From Phocaeicola barnesiae DSM 18169 = JCM 13652 (GTDB lineage Bacteria; Bacteroidota; Bacteroidia; Bacteroidales; Bacteroidaceae), in contig NZ_KB894653.1 of assembly GCF_000374585.1 (NCBI RefSeq), positions 1 to 64,000 of the forward strand: a stretch of 64,000 nucleotides of DNA, read 5' to 3'. Shown one piece after another: positions 9,148-17,039 of the stretch; the stretch's first letter is position 1; each line of letters opens with the position of its first letter. Under the pieces are notes generated by a model. That model saw only the letters and a list, made by a program, of their open reading frames with translations, did no database searches and was not told where the DNA came from. Both the position numbers and the translations under genes were made by a program.

Positions 9148-9273
9148 TGAATTTCATGGAACAAATCACGAAAAATTCTTGTTTTCTTTTTATATTGTAG
9201 AAAGATTCTCGGTTTTATACTTAAAGATGGTTAAATAAAAATTGTAATCATTTCAAATTTAAATTATTCTTTT

Positions 9274-9281
9274 TATCTTTG
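9274..9281 (+). promoter_or_regulatory. Rubrerythrin -7 box
   Basis: TATCTTTG, 47 bases before the rubrerythrin ATG; no clear -33 TTTG at standard spacing. Confidence 0.55.
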
Positions 9282-9327
9282 CAATACGAAAAAGAAATCT
9301 AAGTATAATCACTAATAACTAATCATT

Positions 9328-9906
9328 ATGGGAAAGAGCATTAAAGGAACGAGAACAGAAAAGAATTTGGCAACTTCATTTGCAGGTGAATCACAGGCCA
9401 GAATGCGTTACACTTACTTTGCAAGTGCCGCAAAGAAAGAAGGTTTCGAACAGATCTCGGCCATTTTTACTGAAACAGCCGACCAGGAAAAGGAACACGC
9501 AAAACGTATGTTCAAATGGTTGGAAGGTGGTAAAGTGGAAATCAATGCAAGTTTTCCGGCTGGTGTCATCGGTTCTACCATCGAGAATCTGAAAGCTGCT
9601 GCTGAAGGCGAAAACGAAGAATGGTCTATGGATTATCCGAAGTTTGCCGACATCGCTGACGAAGAAGGTTTCCCGGCTATCGCTAAGATGTACCGTGAAA
9701 TTGCCGTTGCGGAAAAGGGACACGAAGAAAGATACCTGGCATTGGCCAAGAACATCGAAGATGACAAGGTATTCAAGAAAGATGTTGAAGTGGTATGGCA
9801 GTGCCGCAATTGTGGTTACCTGTACGTAGGAAAGGAAGCTCCTGAAACTTGCCCGGCATGTCTGCATCCACAGGCTTACTTCGAAGTGAAGAAGACAAAT
9901 TATTAA
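9328..9906 (+). CDS. rbr: Rubrerythrin
   Basis: Rubrerythrin is a cytoplasmic non-heme iron peroxidase that reduces hydrogen peroxide and protects anaerobes during air exposure. Of its 192 residues, about 1-145 form the ferritin-like four-helix domain, with metal-ligand glutamates in ESQARMRYTYFA, ETADQEKEHAKRMF, and EIAVAEKGHEERY. The C-terminus is a rubredoxin domain with two CXXC knuckles (CRNCGYLY and CPACLHP). Both halves are intact. It is monocistronic, with its own -7 box and a hairpin terminator. OxyR control is known for relatives in Bacteroides, but I did not identify an operator here. Confidence 0.95.
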   Translation: MGKSIKGTRTEKNLATSFAGESQARMRYTYFASAAKKEGFEQISAIFTETADQEKEHAKRMFKWLEGGKVEINASFPAGVIGSTIENLKAAAEGENEEWSMDYPKFADIADEEGFPAIAKMYREIAVAEKGHEERYLALAKNIEDDKVFKKDVEVVWQCRNCGYLYVGKEAPETCPACLHPQAYFEVKKTNY

Positions 9907-9942
9907 ACAGAATTAACTGCATAAATTGATTATTGGATAGAG

Positions 9943-9975
9943 AGGTCTGGTCCGGTGTTACGGATTAGACCTTTT
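9943..9975 (+). terminator. Rubrerythrin terminator
   Basis: A stem AGGTCT-g-TCCG/CGGA-t-AGACCT is followed by five T, about 37 bases after the stop. Confidence 0.8.
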
Positions 9976-10099
9976 TCTTCTATCTACATGCTATAGAAGG
10001 TTCTAATTTAGAATGGATAAAAATACCTAATTTGAGGTATTGTGTTGTGTTTCAGAAATTCAGAACTTTGTCATACAGAAATTAAAAGAATCAACCTAA

Positions 10100-11395
<1,296 letters not shown>

Positions 11396-11412
11396 TTTGC
11401 TGTAGTTAGAGA

Positions 11413-11446
11413 GAAGGTATGAAGCCGGTTTCGGTTTCATACCTTC
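11413..11446 (+). terminator. Probable eno terminator hairpin
   Basis: A long stem (GAAGGTATGAAgCCG/CGGtTTCATACCTTC) lies 18 bases after the eno stop. It lacks a T run, so termination is likely but not certain. Confidence 0.55.
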
Positions 11447-11585
11447 GTTAAATATAATAAGGTATATCCGGATGGACAAAAATAGGCCGATTGTTTGATG
11501 TAAAAAAATATCGGATTTAAACGTGTTGGAAATAAGGATATTAGTAACTAAAATAAATAAAATCTGAAAATTTCTTCTCAATATG

Positions 11586-11616
11586 TTTGCAGGTTTCAGA
11601 AAAATGCCTACCTTTG
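11586..11616 (+). promoter_or_regulatory. tRNA-Asp promoter
   Basis: TTTG (11586-11589), 19-base spacer and TACCTTTG (11609-11616): a near-perfect Bacteroidota promoter upstream of the tRNA. Confidence 0.75.
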
Positions 11617-11658
11617 CAACCGCAATCGAGAGAGAAAGCAGCGAAACAAAAACTTAAT

Positions 11659-11732
11659 GGTGCGTTAGTTCAGTTGGTTAGAATACATGCCTGTCACGCA
11701 TGGGGTCACGGGTTCGAGTCCCGTACGCACCG
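11659..11732 (+). tRNA. tRNA-Asp (GTC)
   Basis: A 74-base cloverleaf. The acceptor arms GGTGCGT and ACGCACC pair fully, the anticodon loop is CTGTCAC with anticodon GTC, and the T arm contains GGTTCGAGTCC. The 3' CCA is not encoded. A hairpin terminator follows directly. The 3 kb downstream carries accessory sequence, as is common beside tRNA genes. Confidence 0.97.
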
Positions 11733-11734
11733 CG

Positions 11735-11769
11735 AAAGCTCTGATTCCTTACAGAATCGGGGCTTTTTT
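11735..11769 (+). terminator. tRNA-Asp terminator
   Basis: The stem AAAGCTCTGATTC/GAATCGGGGCTTT is followed by a T run, immediately after the tRNA. Confidence 0.85.
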
Positions 11770-11960
11770 ATTTTTGGAGCGGAAACAAATCCGCTAGTTC
11801 TTCATAGCAAGTCAAGGGAAAAATCAAGGTTTTAAAAAAAGGTTCATCCGATATTTGGAGTGATTCCTGTCACCTCACATTTAATTATACATAAGTCGAT
11901 AGTATCCGCTGGAATAACTTTGTTTAGCTTGATAAAGGTTTGATTGTTTCTTATCAACAA

Positions 11961-12114
11961 GTAGGGACGCACGGCTCGTGCGTCCGGAATGTCGTTCCAA
12001 TATACACAGGCTCTTGAAAATATTCCGATAGGATGGCAGATATTTCATATACGTATGAGTTGAAATATACCATTGGTTGGAGAAAAAGCGGATGTACGAA
12101 CCGTGTGTCCTTAC
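11961..12114. mobile_element. MITE-like inverted-repeat element
   Basis: Two 26-base terminal inverted repeats bound a 154-bp stretch. The left copy is 11961-11986 and the right copy 12089-12114; they match when one is reverse-complemented at 21 of 26 positions. The left arm is itself nearly palindromic (GGACGCACG-gct-CGTGCGTCC). The interior is AT-rich and has a further hairpin (ATATTTCA/TGAAATAT) and no open frame. This is what a non-autonomous miniature transposon or an interspersed palindromic repeat looks like. I could not identify a target-site duplication with confidence. Confidence 0.6.
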
Positions 12115-12295
12115 ATAAAGTAGAACAGGTAATCACATAGATGTAATACCACTTCAATTTCCGAAAAACCTCATATTTTTTATATAGGTTTTAAGATTTT
12201 GGTTTTCAGAAATAATCCTCAGACGATATTGTAGGAAGAAGAAAATTGGTATGAAAAGATGGGATTTTAAAAAAAATATGTATTTTTGCATAACC

Positions 12296-12324
12296 TTGCA
12301 TTTCATTATTAGAGAATAATTTTG
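12296..12324 (+). promoter_or_regulatory. Promoter of candidate structured RNA
   Basis: TTG (12296-12298) and TAATTTTG (12317-12324) are 18 bases apart. A second TATTTTTG box lies at 12281-12288. No gene starts for 360 bases. Confidence 0.5.
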
Positions 12325-12329
12325 CAAAG

Positions 12330-12614
12330 AGACTACTTACATAATTAGAAGTGTTTGCTAACGCTTTGTTTTTGGTAGCTTTGAACCTGAGAAACTCAAA
12401 TGTGTATTACAAAAGCATGGTAAAGGCAGATGCTACGGTGAGGTGTATATTACCATTCCGGCAGTGTGCAAAGGGCTTTATGTCCTTATGCACACTTTTC
12501 TGGAAATATATTTATATGCCATAGCGTGGGTATCGCTTTTGTTTGTTTTAATACACGGGTTTTCTCAGGACCTAAAGCAACAGACAAACGGAAGTTAGAT
12601 GCCCCGCTTTTTTT
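12330..12614 (+). ncRNA. Candidate structured non-coding RNA(s)
   Basis: A promoter at 12296-12324 leads into 285 bases with no open frame but dense complementarity. Visible helices are GTAGC/GCTAC enclosing TTTGA/TCAAA and TTAC/GTAA hairpins (about 12375-12435), a strong stem AGTGTGCA/TGCACACT at 12463-12496 followed by TTTT, and a final imperfect stem AGCGtGGGtATC/GATgCCCCGCT (12523-12608) running into seven T. It could be one RNA or two tandem ones. 6S RNA and the Bacteroidales-1 motif are conceivable, but I recognised neither, nor tmRNA, RNase P or SRP RNA signatures. Confidence 0.5.
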
Positions 12615-12684
12615 ATGTAATAATTGTTTTTGAAACAACATGTCTGAGTTTGGGCTTCTGGCAGACACAAAAAATTTAGCTTAA

Positions 12685-13371
12685 ATGAAAAACTTGAAAA
12701 TTTTGACATCTCTGCTGGTAATGGTAGTTACTACAGTAGGGTGGGTTTCATGTACTGGCGATGACAATGATGTAACAAATGAAGCACCTTATTTTGAGGT
12801 ATCACCTGTTACAATAAATGCTCGTGGTGTTGTTCCTTTTACAGAAACTTTTAAGGTTTGTACCAATCAAGCATGGATTATTACAGAAAAGCCATTATGG
12901 ATTTCGTTGGATGCTACTGAGGGTATAGGAGATAAAGAAATCGGTATAACAATCACATCATCAGAAAAGAATTATAGAGCGGGTAATATTGTTATTTCAT
13001 CAGAAGATAAAAAATTTGAAGAGAGTATTGAGATTCAGCAGAATGGGAATACCTTATCAGTTAGTACAGGTGATTATAAAGGTTCTAAAATAACCAAAGG
13101 TGTTTTTAAGGGTACAGACAATAAACAATATTCTTATGAACATATCATTACAGTGGAATTTGTCGTTAATGGTTCACATTTAGCTTCAGAATATGGTGTC
13201 ACGGGTTCTACTATTCAAGGAGCATTATCTGATGGTATACATTCTACAAAAATAAAAGTTTATTCAAATAGAGAATCTACTAGTTTTACGTATAGGGCTT
13301 TTGCTACAAGTAAGGCTACAGGAAAAAAAGTATATGGAATAGAAAAAACAATTGTTTCATCTTCAAATTAA
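12685..13371 (+). CDS. BACON-like domain lipoprotein
   Basis: This 228-residue protein has a lipoprotein signal peptide with Cys23 in a VSC context, followed by an acidic DDND linker that in Bacteroidota often directs export to the outer leaflet. Residues of about 35-130 resemble a BACON all-beta module: PYFEVSPVTINARG, a central AWIITEKPLWISL with the typical W-I/W-L strands, and a closing IEIQQNG. The last 95 residues are beta-rich and unassigned. The gene is clearly AT-rich compared with eno or mutS, and its stop is 6 bases before the next ATG, so it forms a pair with the following lipoprotein. Its ligand is unknown. Confidence 0.7.
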   Translation: MKNLKILTSLLVMVVTTVGWVSCTGDDNDVTNEAPYFEVSPVTINARGVVPFTETFKVCTNQAWIITEKPLWISLDATEGIGDKEIGITITSSEKNYRAGNIVISSEDKKFEESIEIQQNGNTLSVSTGDYKGSKITKGVFKGTDNKQYSYEHIITVEFVVNGSHLASEYGVTGSTIQGALSDGIHSTKIKVYSNRESTSFTYRAFATSKATGKKVYGIEKTIVSSSN

Positions 13372-13377
13372 AAAAAT

Positions 13378-13803
13378 ATGAAAAAAAATCATTTTTCTTT
13401 TATCTATTTATTTCTTGCATGTGTATGTTCAGTTTTGGTATTTCTTGCATGCAGTAGTGATAATAATGATGAATTAGCATCGAACATTGATGATCGTTTT
13501 GTAGGAACATGGGTAAGGGATGAAAGTGTATCGGGTGTTGTAGAGCAAGTCTACACATTAACTTTGGATAGCGATGGTTCTGCTTCTTATTCATGGTACC
13601 GACATTCTAATACGATTGGTAATACCGGTCATGAATCTAATGGAATATGGTATTATGACAAGAATTTGAATCGTATTATTACAGACTGTACAACAAGTGC
13701 AACAGGTTCAACTGTTATTTTAGATGTAGTTAGTGTAACTTCAACAACGTTAGTTGTGAAACAAGAAGGTTCTAGTAAAAGTAAAACATATAACAAGCGA
13801 TAA
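13378..13803 (+). CDS. Small lipocalin-like lipoprotein
   Basis: This 141-residue lipoprotein has its lipobox at LAC with Cys25, followed by SSDNNDE. The mature region, DDRFVGTWVRDESVSG followed by alternating beta strands (YTLTLDSDGSASYSWY, NGIWYYDKNLNRII), is the pattern of Bacteroidota lipocalin-like domains, which open with the G-x-W motif. It is co-transcribed with the BACON-like gene 6 bases upstream and shares its AT-rich composition. No enzymatic residues are evident. The fold assignment is moderate and the function unknown. Confidence 0.65.
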   Translation: MKKNHFSFIYLFLACVCSVLVFLACSSDNNDELASNIDDRFVGTWVRDESVSGVVEQVYTLTLDSDGSASYSWYRHSNTIGNTGHESNGIWYYDKNLNRIITDCTTSATGSTVILDVVSVTSTTLVVKQEGSSKSKTYNKR

Positions 13804-13841
13804 GTTGAAGCTAAAATATTCGGCTTAAAATTTGTAACGAG

Positions 13842-13878
13842 CGGTGTTAGCTGGAATTTGAGATTTAGGCTGACACCG
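13842..13878 (+). terminator. Probable terminator of lipoprotein pair
   Basis: The arms CGGTGTtAGC and GCTgACACCG lie about 40 bases after the stop. The following T run is broken. Confidence 0.45.
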
Positions 13879-14465
13879 TTGTTATTGTAAGAAAGATAAA
13901 GCTTGATTTAAAATATACTGATTATCTTTCTGTTTTTATGTATGTATTATTACTTTCTTTTTGCTTTTATTTTACATGTTTCCATTACTGGTAAATTTTA
14001 AATCTCGTGCAATCTAGCTTCGTTTTTGTATAAGAAAACGGATGAATATCCGCTTTCCGGTCGGTATATGCGTAAAATATACGTTTCGGATGCGTTGTAA
14101 CCTCCCAAAACACGAGCAGAAAAAATTTTTTTGACCGCATAAACGGGTCATTCTTCCTAGGAAGGTGGAGGAAAACGCCTAGTCGTTTTGAAATGTCTCT
14201 GAAAAATGTCGGTTTCGGTCGGGAAATTTACACGGATTGAAGCGTTTGAAGGAAGAAACCGGTTGGGTGAAAAGAAAGGATGAACGATAAAATAGGGGCC
14301 TGAAGATTTACATTTGTAGAAATGTGTGTCAGGATGTATGAACTATGTTGGCTGATTGTGGATAAATGATAGGTCCGGGGTGCCTGAGATTTCTATTTTG
14401 CCAGAGAAACTGTATCAGATTCCGGAACGGACGATTCTCAGCTCTTGGAAATATCAGAATGTCAT
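13879..14465. other. Non-coding accessory interval
   Basis: About 590 bases hold no convincing gene. There is a TTCCTAGGAA palindrome near 14152, but no repeat copies or terminal repeats were recognised. Confidence 0.4.
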
Positions 14466-14577
14466 CGGTTGACAAAATGTCAATGGCATTGTCAAAACAA
14501 GAAATGGCTGTCGGATGACCATCCGACAGGGCGGAAAAACCTTGTTCACTTGTCAACTGGTCACCTTGTCAACTATA
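14466..14577. repeat. Cluster of TTGTCAA-type repeats with hairpin
   Basis: CTTGTCAACT occurs at 14549-14558 and again at 14565-14574 (16-base period), with related words GTTGACA, TGTCAATG and TTGTCAAAA at 14468-14498. A hairpin of about 9 bp (TGTCGGATG/CATCCGACA) lies at 14509-14528. The cluster sits directly downstream of the small membrane peptide gene on the minus strand and may act as its 3' end. Confidence 0.5.
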
Positions 14578-14674
14578 GTACGAATACCGTAAATATCAAC
14601 AGGCTGGCAGCCAGGACGACGGCAATGATTTTCCAACTTTCGGGGTATTGGGTAAGGCTTTCCTTCTTTTTCAT
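14573..14674 (-). CDS. 33-residue single-pass membrane peptide
   Basis: An ATG-to-TAG frame of 34 codons encodes a basic-polar head (MKKKESLTQYPESWK) and then one hydrophobic helix (IIAVVLAASLLIFTVFVL) that runs to the stop. This is the classic layout of a tiny inner-membrane protein with its N-terminus in the cytoplasm. The codon choice is ordinary for the genome. It lies alone between the lipoprotein pair and the ATPase gene, in antisense orientation to both. I believe similar peptides are annotated as hypothetical in Bacteroides, but I assign no function. Confidence 0.6.
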   Translation of the reverse strand: MKKKESLTQYPESWKIIAVVLAASLLIFTVFVL

Positions 14675-14846
14675 GGTTGTTTGGTTTTGAGTGACGTTTC
14701 TATAACGTTTGATACCCCTGTTTGGCTTGCTGCGTTAAGTCTCTTTAGGGAAAAAGGAAAGAATTTCCAGAAGCGTTAACATTGTATATCCCAGATTATC
14801 CCCTTCTTTTTTTATTCTTGCCGGAAAATAATCCGAATATAATTCT

Positions 14847-14854
14847 TATCTTTG
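14847..14854 (+). promoter_or_regulatory. -7 box of ATPase gene
   Basis: TATCTTTG, just upstream of the three phased palindromes and 70 bases before the ATPase ATG. Confidence 0.6.
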
Positions 14855-14861
14855 TTGAGTA

Positions 14862-14902
14862 GTAAACTTTACCGTCGTAAACTTTACTGTTATAAAATTT
14901 AT
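14862..14902 (+). repeat. Three phased 11-bp palindromes (possible operator)
   Basis: GTAAACTTTAC at 14862-14872 and 14877-14887 and ATAAAATTTAT at 14892-14902 are three 11-bp palindromes at an exact 15-base period. They start 8 bases after the -7 box, covering the transcription start and leader of the ATPase gene, which is where a repressor would bind. Confidence 0.6.
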
Positions 14903-14924
14903 CAATAACATTAAGATTGAAAAG

Positions 14925-16250
14925 ATGAAGTTTTACAACAGAGAAAAAGAACTTGCCGCATTGGAAAGAGTTCGTCAGATAGCATTTTCCAATCATTCAC
15001 AAATGACTGTGCTGACAGGTCGGCGTCGAATAGGTAAAACGAGTTTGGTTTTCAAGAGTTGTGAGGGTAGCCCAACTGTTTACTTGTTTGTGAGCCGTAG
15101 TAATGAAGCAGATCTCTGTATGCGTTTTACTTCCGAAATACGGTTGTCCCTGGATGTTTATGTCCCTGATTTTACGAGTTTCGGTGAGATGTTTCGTTTT
15201 CTGATGGATTTGGGAAAACGCATCAGATTCAATCTGATTATTGATGAATTTCAGGAGTTTTATTACATCAATCAGGAAATATATAGTCTGATGCAAGATG
15301 TTTGGGATAGATTCCGGAAGGAAAGCCATGTGAATTTGATTGTAAGCGGTTCCGTCTACACACTTATGAACAGGATATTCAGGGATGCAAAAGAACCTTT
15401 GTATGGTCGTGCGGATACCATCATGAAATTGTTTCCTTTCACGACTTCTGTATTGAAAGAAATATTGGCGGATCATAAAGTGGGATATACGAAGGATGAT
15501 TTGTTGGCATTGTATACTTTTACCGGTGGTGTTCCTAAATACATAGAGTTGTTCATGGACAACGGATGTACGGATATGGAAAGTATGGTCGATTTCATGT
15601 TACAGCCGGATTCTTCTTTTCTTACAGAAGGTCAAGCACTTCTGATACAGGAATTCGGTAAGAAATATGGAAATTATTTCTCTATACTATCCGCTATTTC
15701 AAATGGTAGGAATACTTTGCCGGAGATGGAGGCAGTGATGGGTGGAATCAGTTTAGGAGGACAACTGAAGCGTTTGGAAGAGGACTATGATCTGGTAAAG
15801 AAAAAACGTCCGATACTTTCCAAAGAAAACTCGCAATCAGTCCGTTATGATGTAACGGATATGTTTTTACGGTTTTGGTTCCGTTATTTCATCAAGTATC
15901 AAAGTTACATTGAGATACATAACTATGAGCGATTGGCGGATATTATCAAGAAGGACTATCCTACTTTTTCCGGACTTGCTTTGGAAATGTACTTCCGTCA
16001 ACAGATGATGGAAAGTAAGGATTTCGCTGAAATAGGTTCTTGGTGGCAGGGAAAGAACAATAAGGAACAGGATGAGATTGATATTGTGGGGTTGTATGCT
16101 GAAGATAGACGTGCTTTGGTTGCCGAGGTAAAGAGACAATCTAAAAACTTCAAGCCAGAACTTTTCGCTCAAAAAGTCGAGGCCTTGCGCAAGAAAGTTC
16201 TCTTCAAGTATGAAATAGAAAGCAGATTGCTTTCGTTAGAAGATATGTAA
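14925..16250 (+). CDS. AAA ATPase with DUF234 / nuclease-like C-terminus
   Basis: This 441-residue protein belongs to the archaeal-type ATPase family found across Bacteroidota. A P-loop (GRRRIGKTS, residues 32-40) and Walker B (LIIDEFQEF, about residues 103-111) define a STAND/AAA-like domain. A winged-helix stretch follows (about 240-300), and the C-terminus is a DUF234 domain with a PD-(D/E)XK-like core: DEIDIVGL near residue 383 and EVKRQ near residue 401. The family is suspected to act in defence or toxin-like DNA processing, but no member's role is settled as far as I know. The gene is solitary with three phased palindromes in its leader, suggesting tight or self-regulation. Confidence 0.8.
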   Translation: MKFYNREKELAALERVRQIAFSNHSQMTVLTGRRRIGKTSLVFKSCEGSPTVYLFVSRSNEADLCMRFTSEIRLSLDVYVPDFTSFGEMFRFLMDLGKRIRFNLIIDEFQEFYYINQEIYSLMQDVWDRFRKESHVNLIVSGSVYTLMNRIFRDAKEPLYGRADTIMKLFPFTTSVLKEILADHKVGYTKDDLLALYTFTGGVPKYIELFMDNGCTDMESMVDFMLQPDSSFLTEGQALLIQEFGKKYGNYFSILSAISNGRNTLPEMEAVMGGISLGGQLKRLEEDYDLVKKKRPILSKENSQSVRYDVTDMFLRFWFRYFIKYQSYIEIHNYERLADIIKKDYPTFSGLALEMYFRQQMMESKDFAEIGSWWQGKNNKEQDEIDIVGLYAEDRRALVAEVKRQSKNFKPELFAQKVEALRKKVLFKYEIESRLLSLEDM

Positions 16251-16337
16251 TATCTTGAAGCTGAGTGTGAATAAAGGAAATCCCTTACCTCTCCGGGACG
16301 GAAAGATAAGGGAGAAAAGAGTCTGCGGGGAATGAAT

Positions 16338-16847
16338 TTATTCGTTGACCCACACGTGCTGGATTTCCACGATGTACATCTTGTGGAAATTGCCGTGACC
16401 TTCGCCATACCATTTATCGATGAGCGAAGCATCCAGGAACTGTTCCGGCTTAATCATGTCGGCATACAGCTTTCTGCATTCCAGGGTCAGACGTGCCTGT
16501 TCGTAGGCGATGTTTCCATCCGGTGTAACCTGCGGTTTCAGTCCGGTAGCCGCTACCTTGTCGATGTTCCGGCCCGACTGGGAACCGCATATCTTGTGAA
16601 TGTCCTTGTGTGCTTCGCCCAGGAAAGAAAGAGTCAGGGTTTCGCCTGCTTCGATGAACTCGTACGTATAGCGCTCCGGGCGGATAAAAATGAAGGCGAC
16701 GGGTTTTCCCCACAAGATACCGGTACCTCCCCAGCTGGCGGTCATCGTATTGAATTTTTCGGGTGTGCCGGCGGTTACCAGCATCCATTCCTTGCCGATG
16801 GCATGGAACATATTGTCTTTTAATTCAGAAACGGTCAGTTCTTTCAT
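16338..16847 (-). CDS. Flavin reductase-like (FMN-binding split barrel) protein
   Basis: The 169-residue protein matches the flavin reductase-like family, which binds FMN in a split-barrel fold and reduces flavin or unknown substrates. Visible features are the early WMLVTAGTPEKFNTMTASWGGTGILWGKP segment, where the TMTASWGG region usually contacts flavin phosphate, and a later IFIRPERYTYEFI strand. There is no neighbour to suggest a monooxygenase partner. It converges with the ATPase gene. The family assignment is good; the physiological electron acceptor is unknown. Confidence 0.8.
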   Translation of the reverse strand: MKELTVSELKDNMFHAIGKEWMLVTAGTPEKFNTMTASWGGTGILWGKPVAFIFIRPERYTYEFIEAGETLTLSFLGEAHKDIHKICGSQSGRNIDKVAATGLKPQVTPDGNIAYEQARLTLECRKLYADMIKPEQFLDASLIDKWYGEGHGNFHKMYIVEIQHVWVNE

Positions 16848-16995
16848 ACAAATCTGTTTTTAGCATTAATTTCCCGACGAAAATACATAAAATTAGCCGA
16901 TTCCGGCGATAGCTTTTCATCTTTTATCACCGTGGCCGATAAAAATAGGAGAGGGACAACCCGAAAAATCGTTTTCTTGTTCCCTCTTTTTGACG

Positions 16996-17003
16996 TATCT
17001 TTG
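16996..17003 (+). promoter_or_regulatory. mutS -7 box
   Basis: TATCTTTG, 37 bases before the GTG start of mutS. Confidence 0.6.
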
Positions 17004-17039
17004 TAGCCGTTTCAATGATAACTAAAGAAAGGAAAGACT

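Noticed and set aside
12375-12400. GAACCTGA sequence resembling part of a TPP riboswitch
   Set aside because: The CTGAGA-before-GAACCTGA order and the flanking helices of the TPP aptamer are absent, and no thiamine gene follows.
11711-14900. Possible integrative island with an att copy of the tRNA-Asp 3' end
   Set aside because: No second copy of the tRNA 3' end and no integrase gene were seen; only accessory-looking content supports an island.
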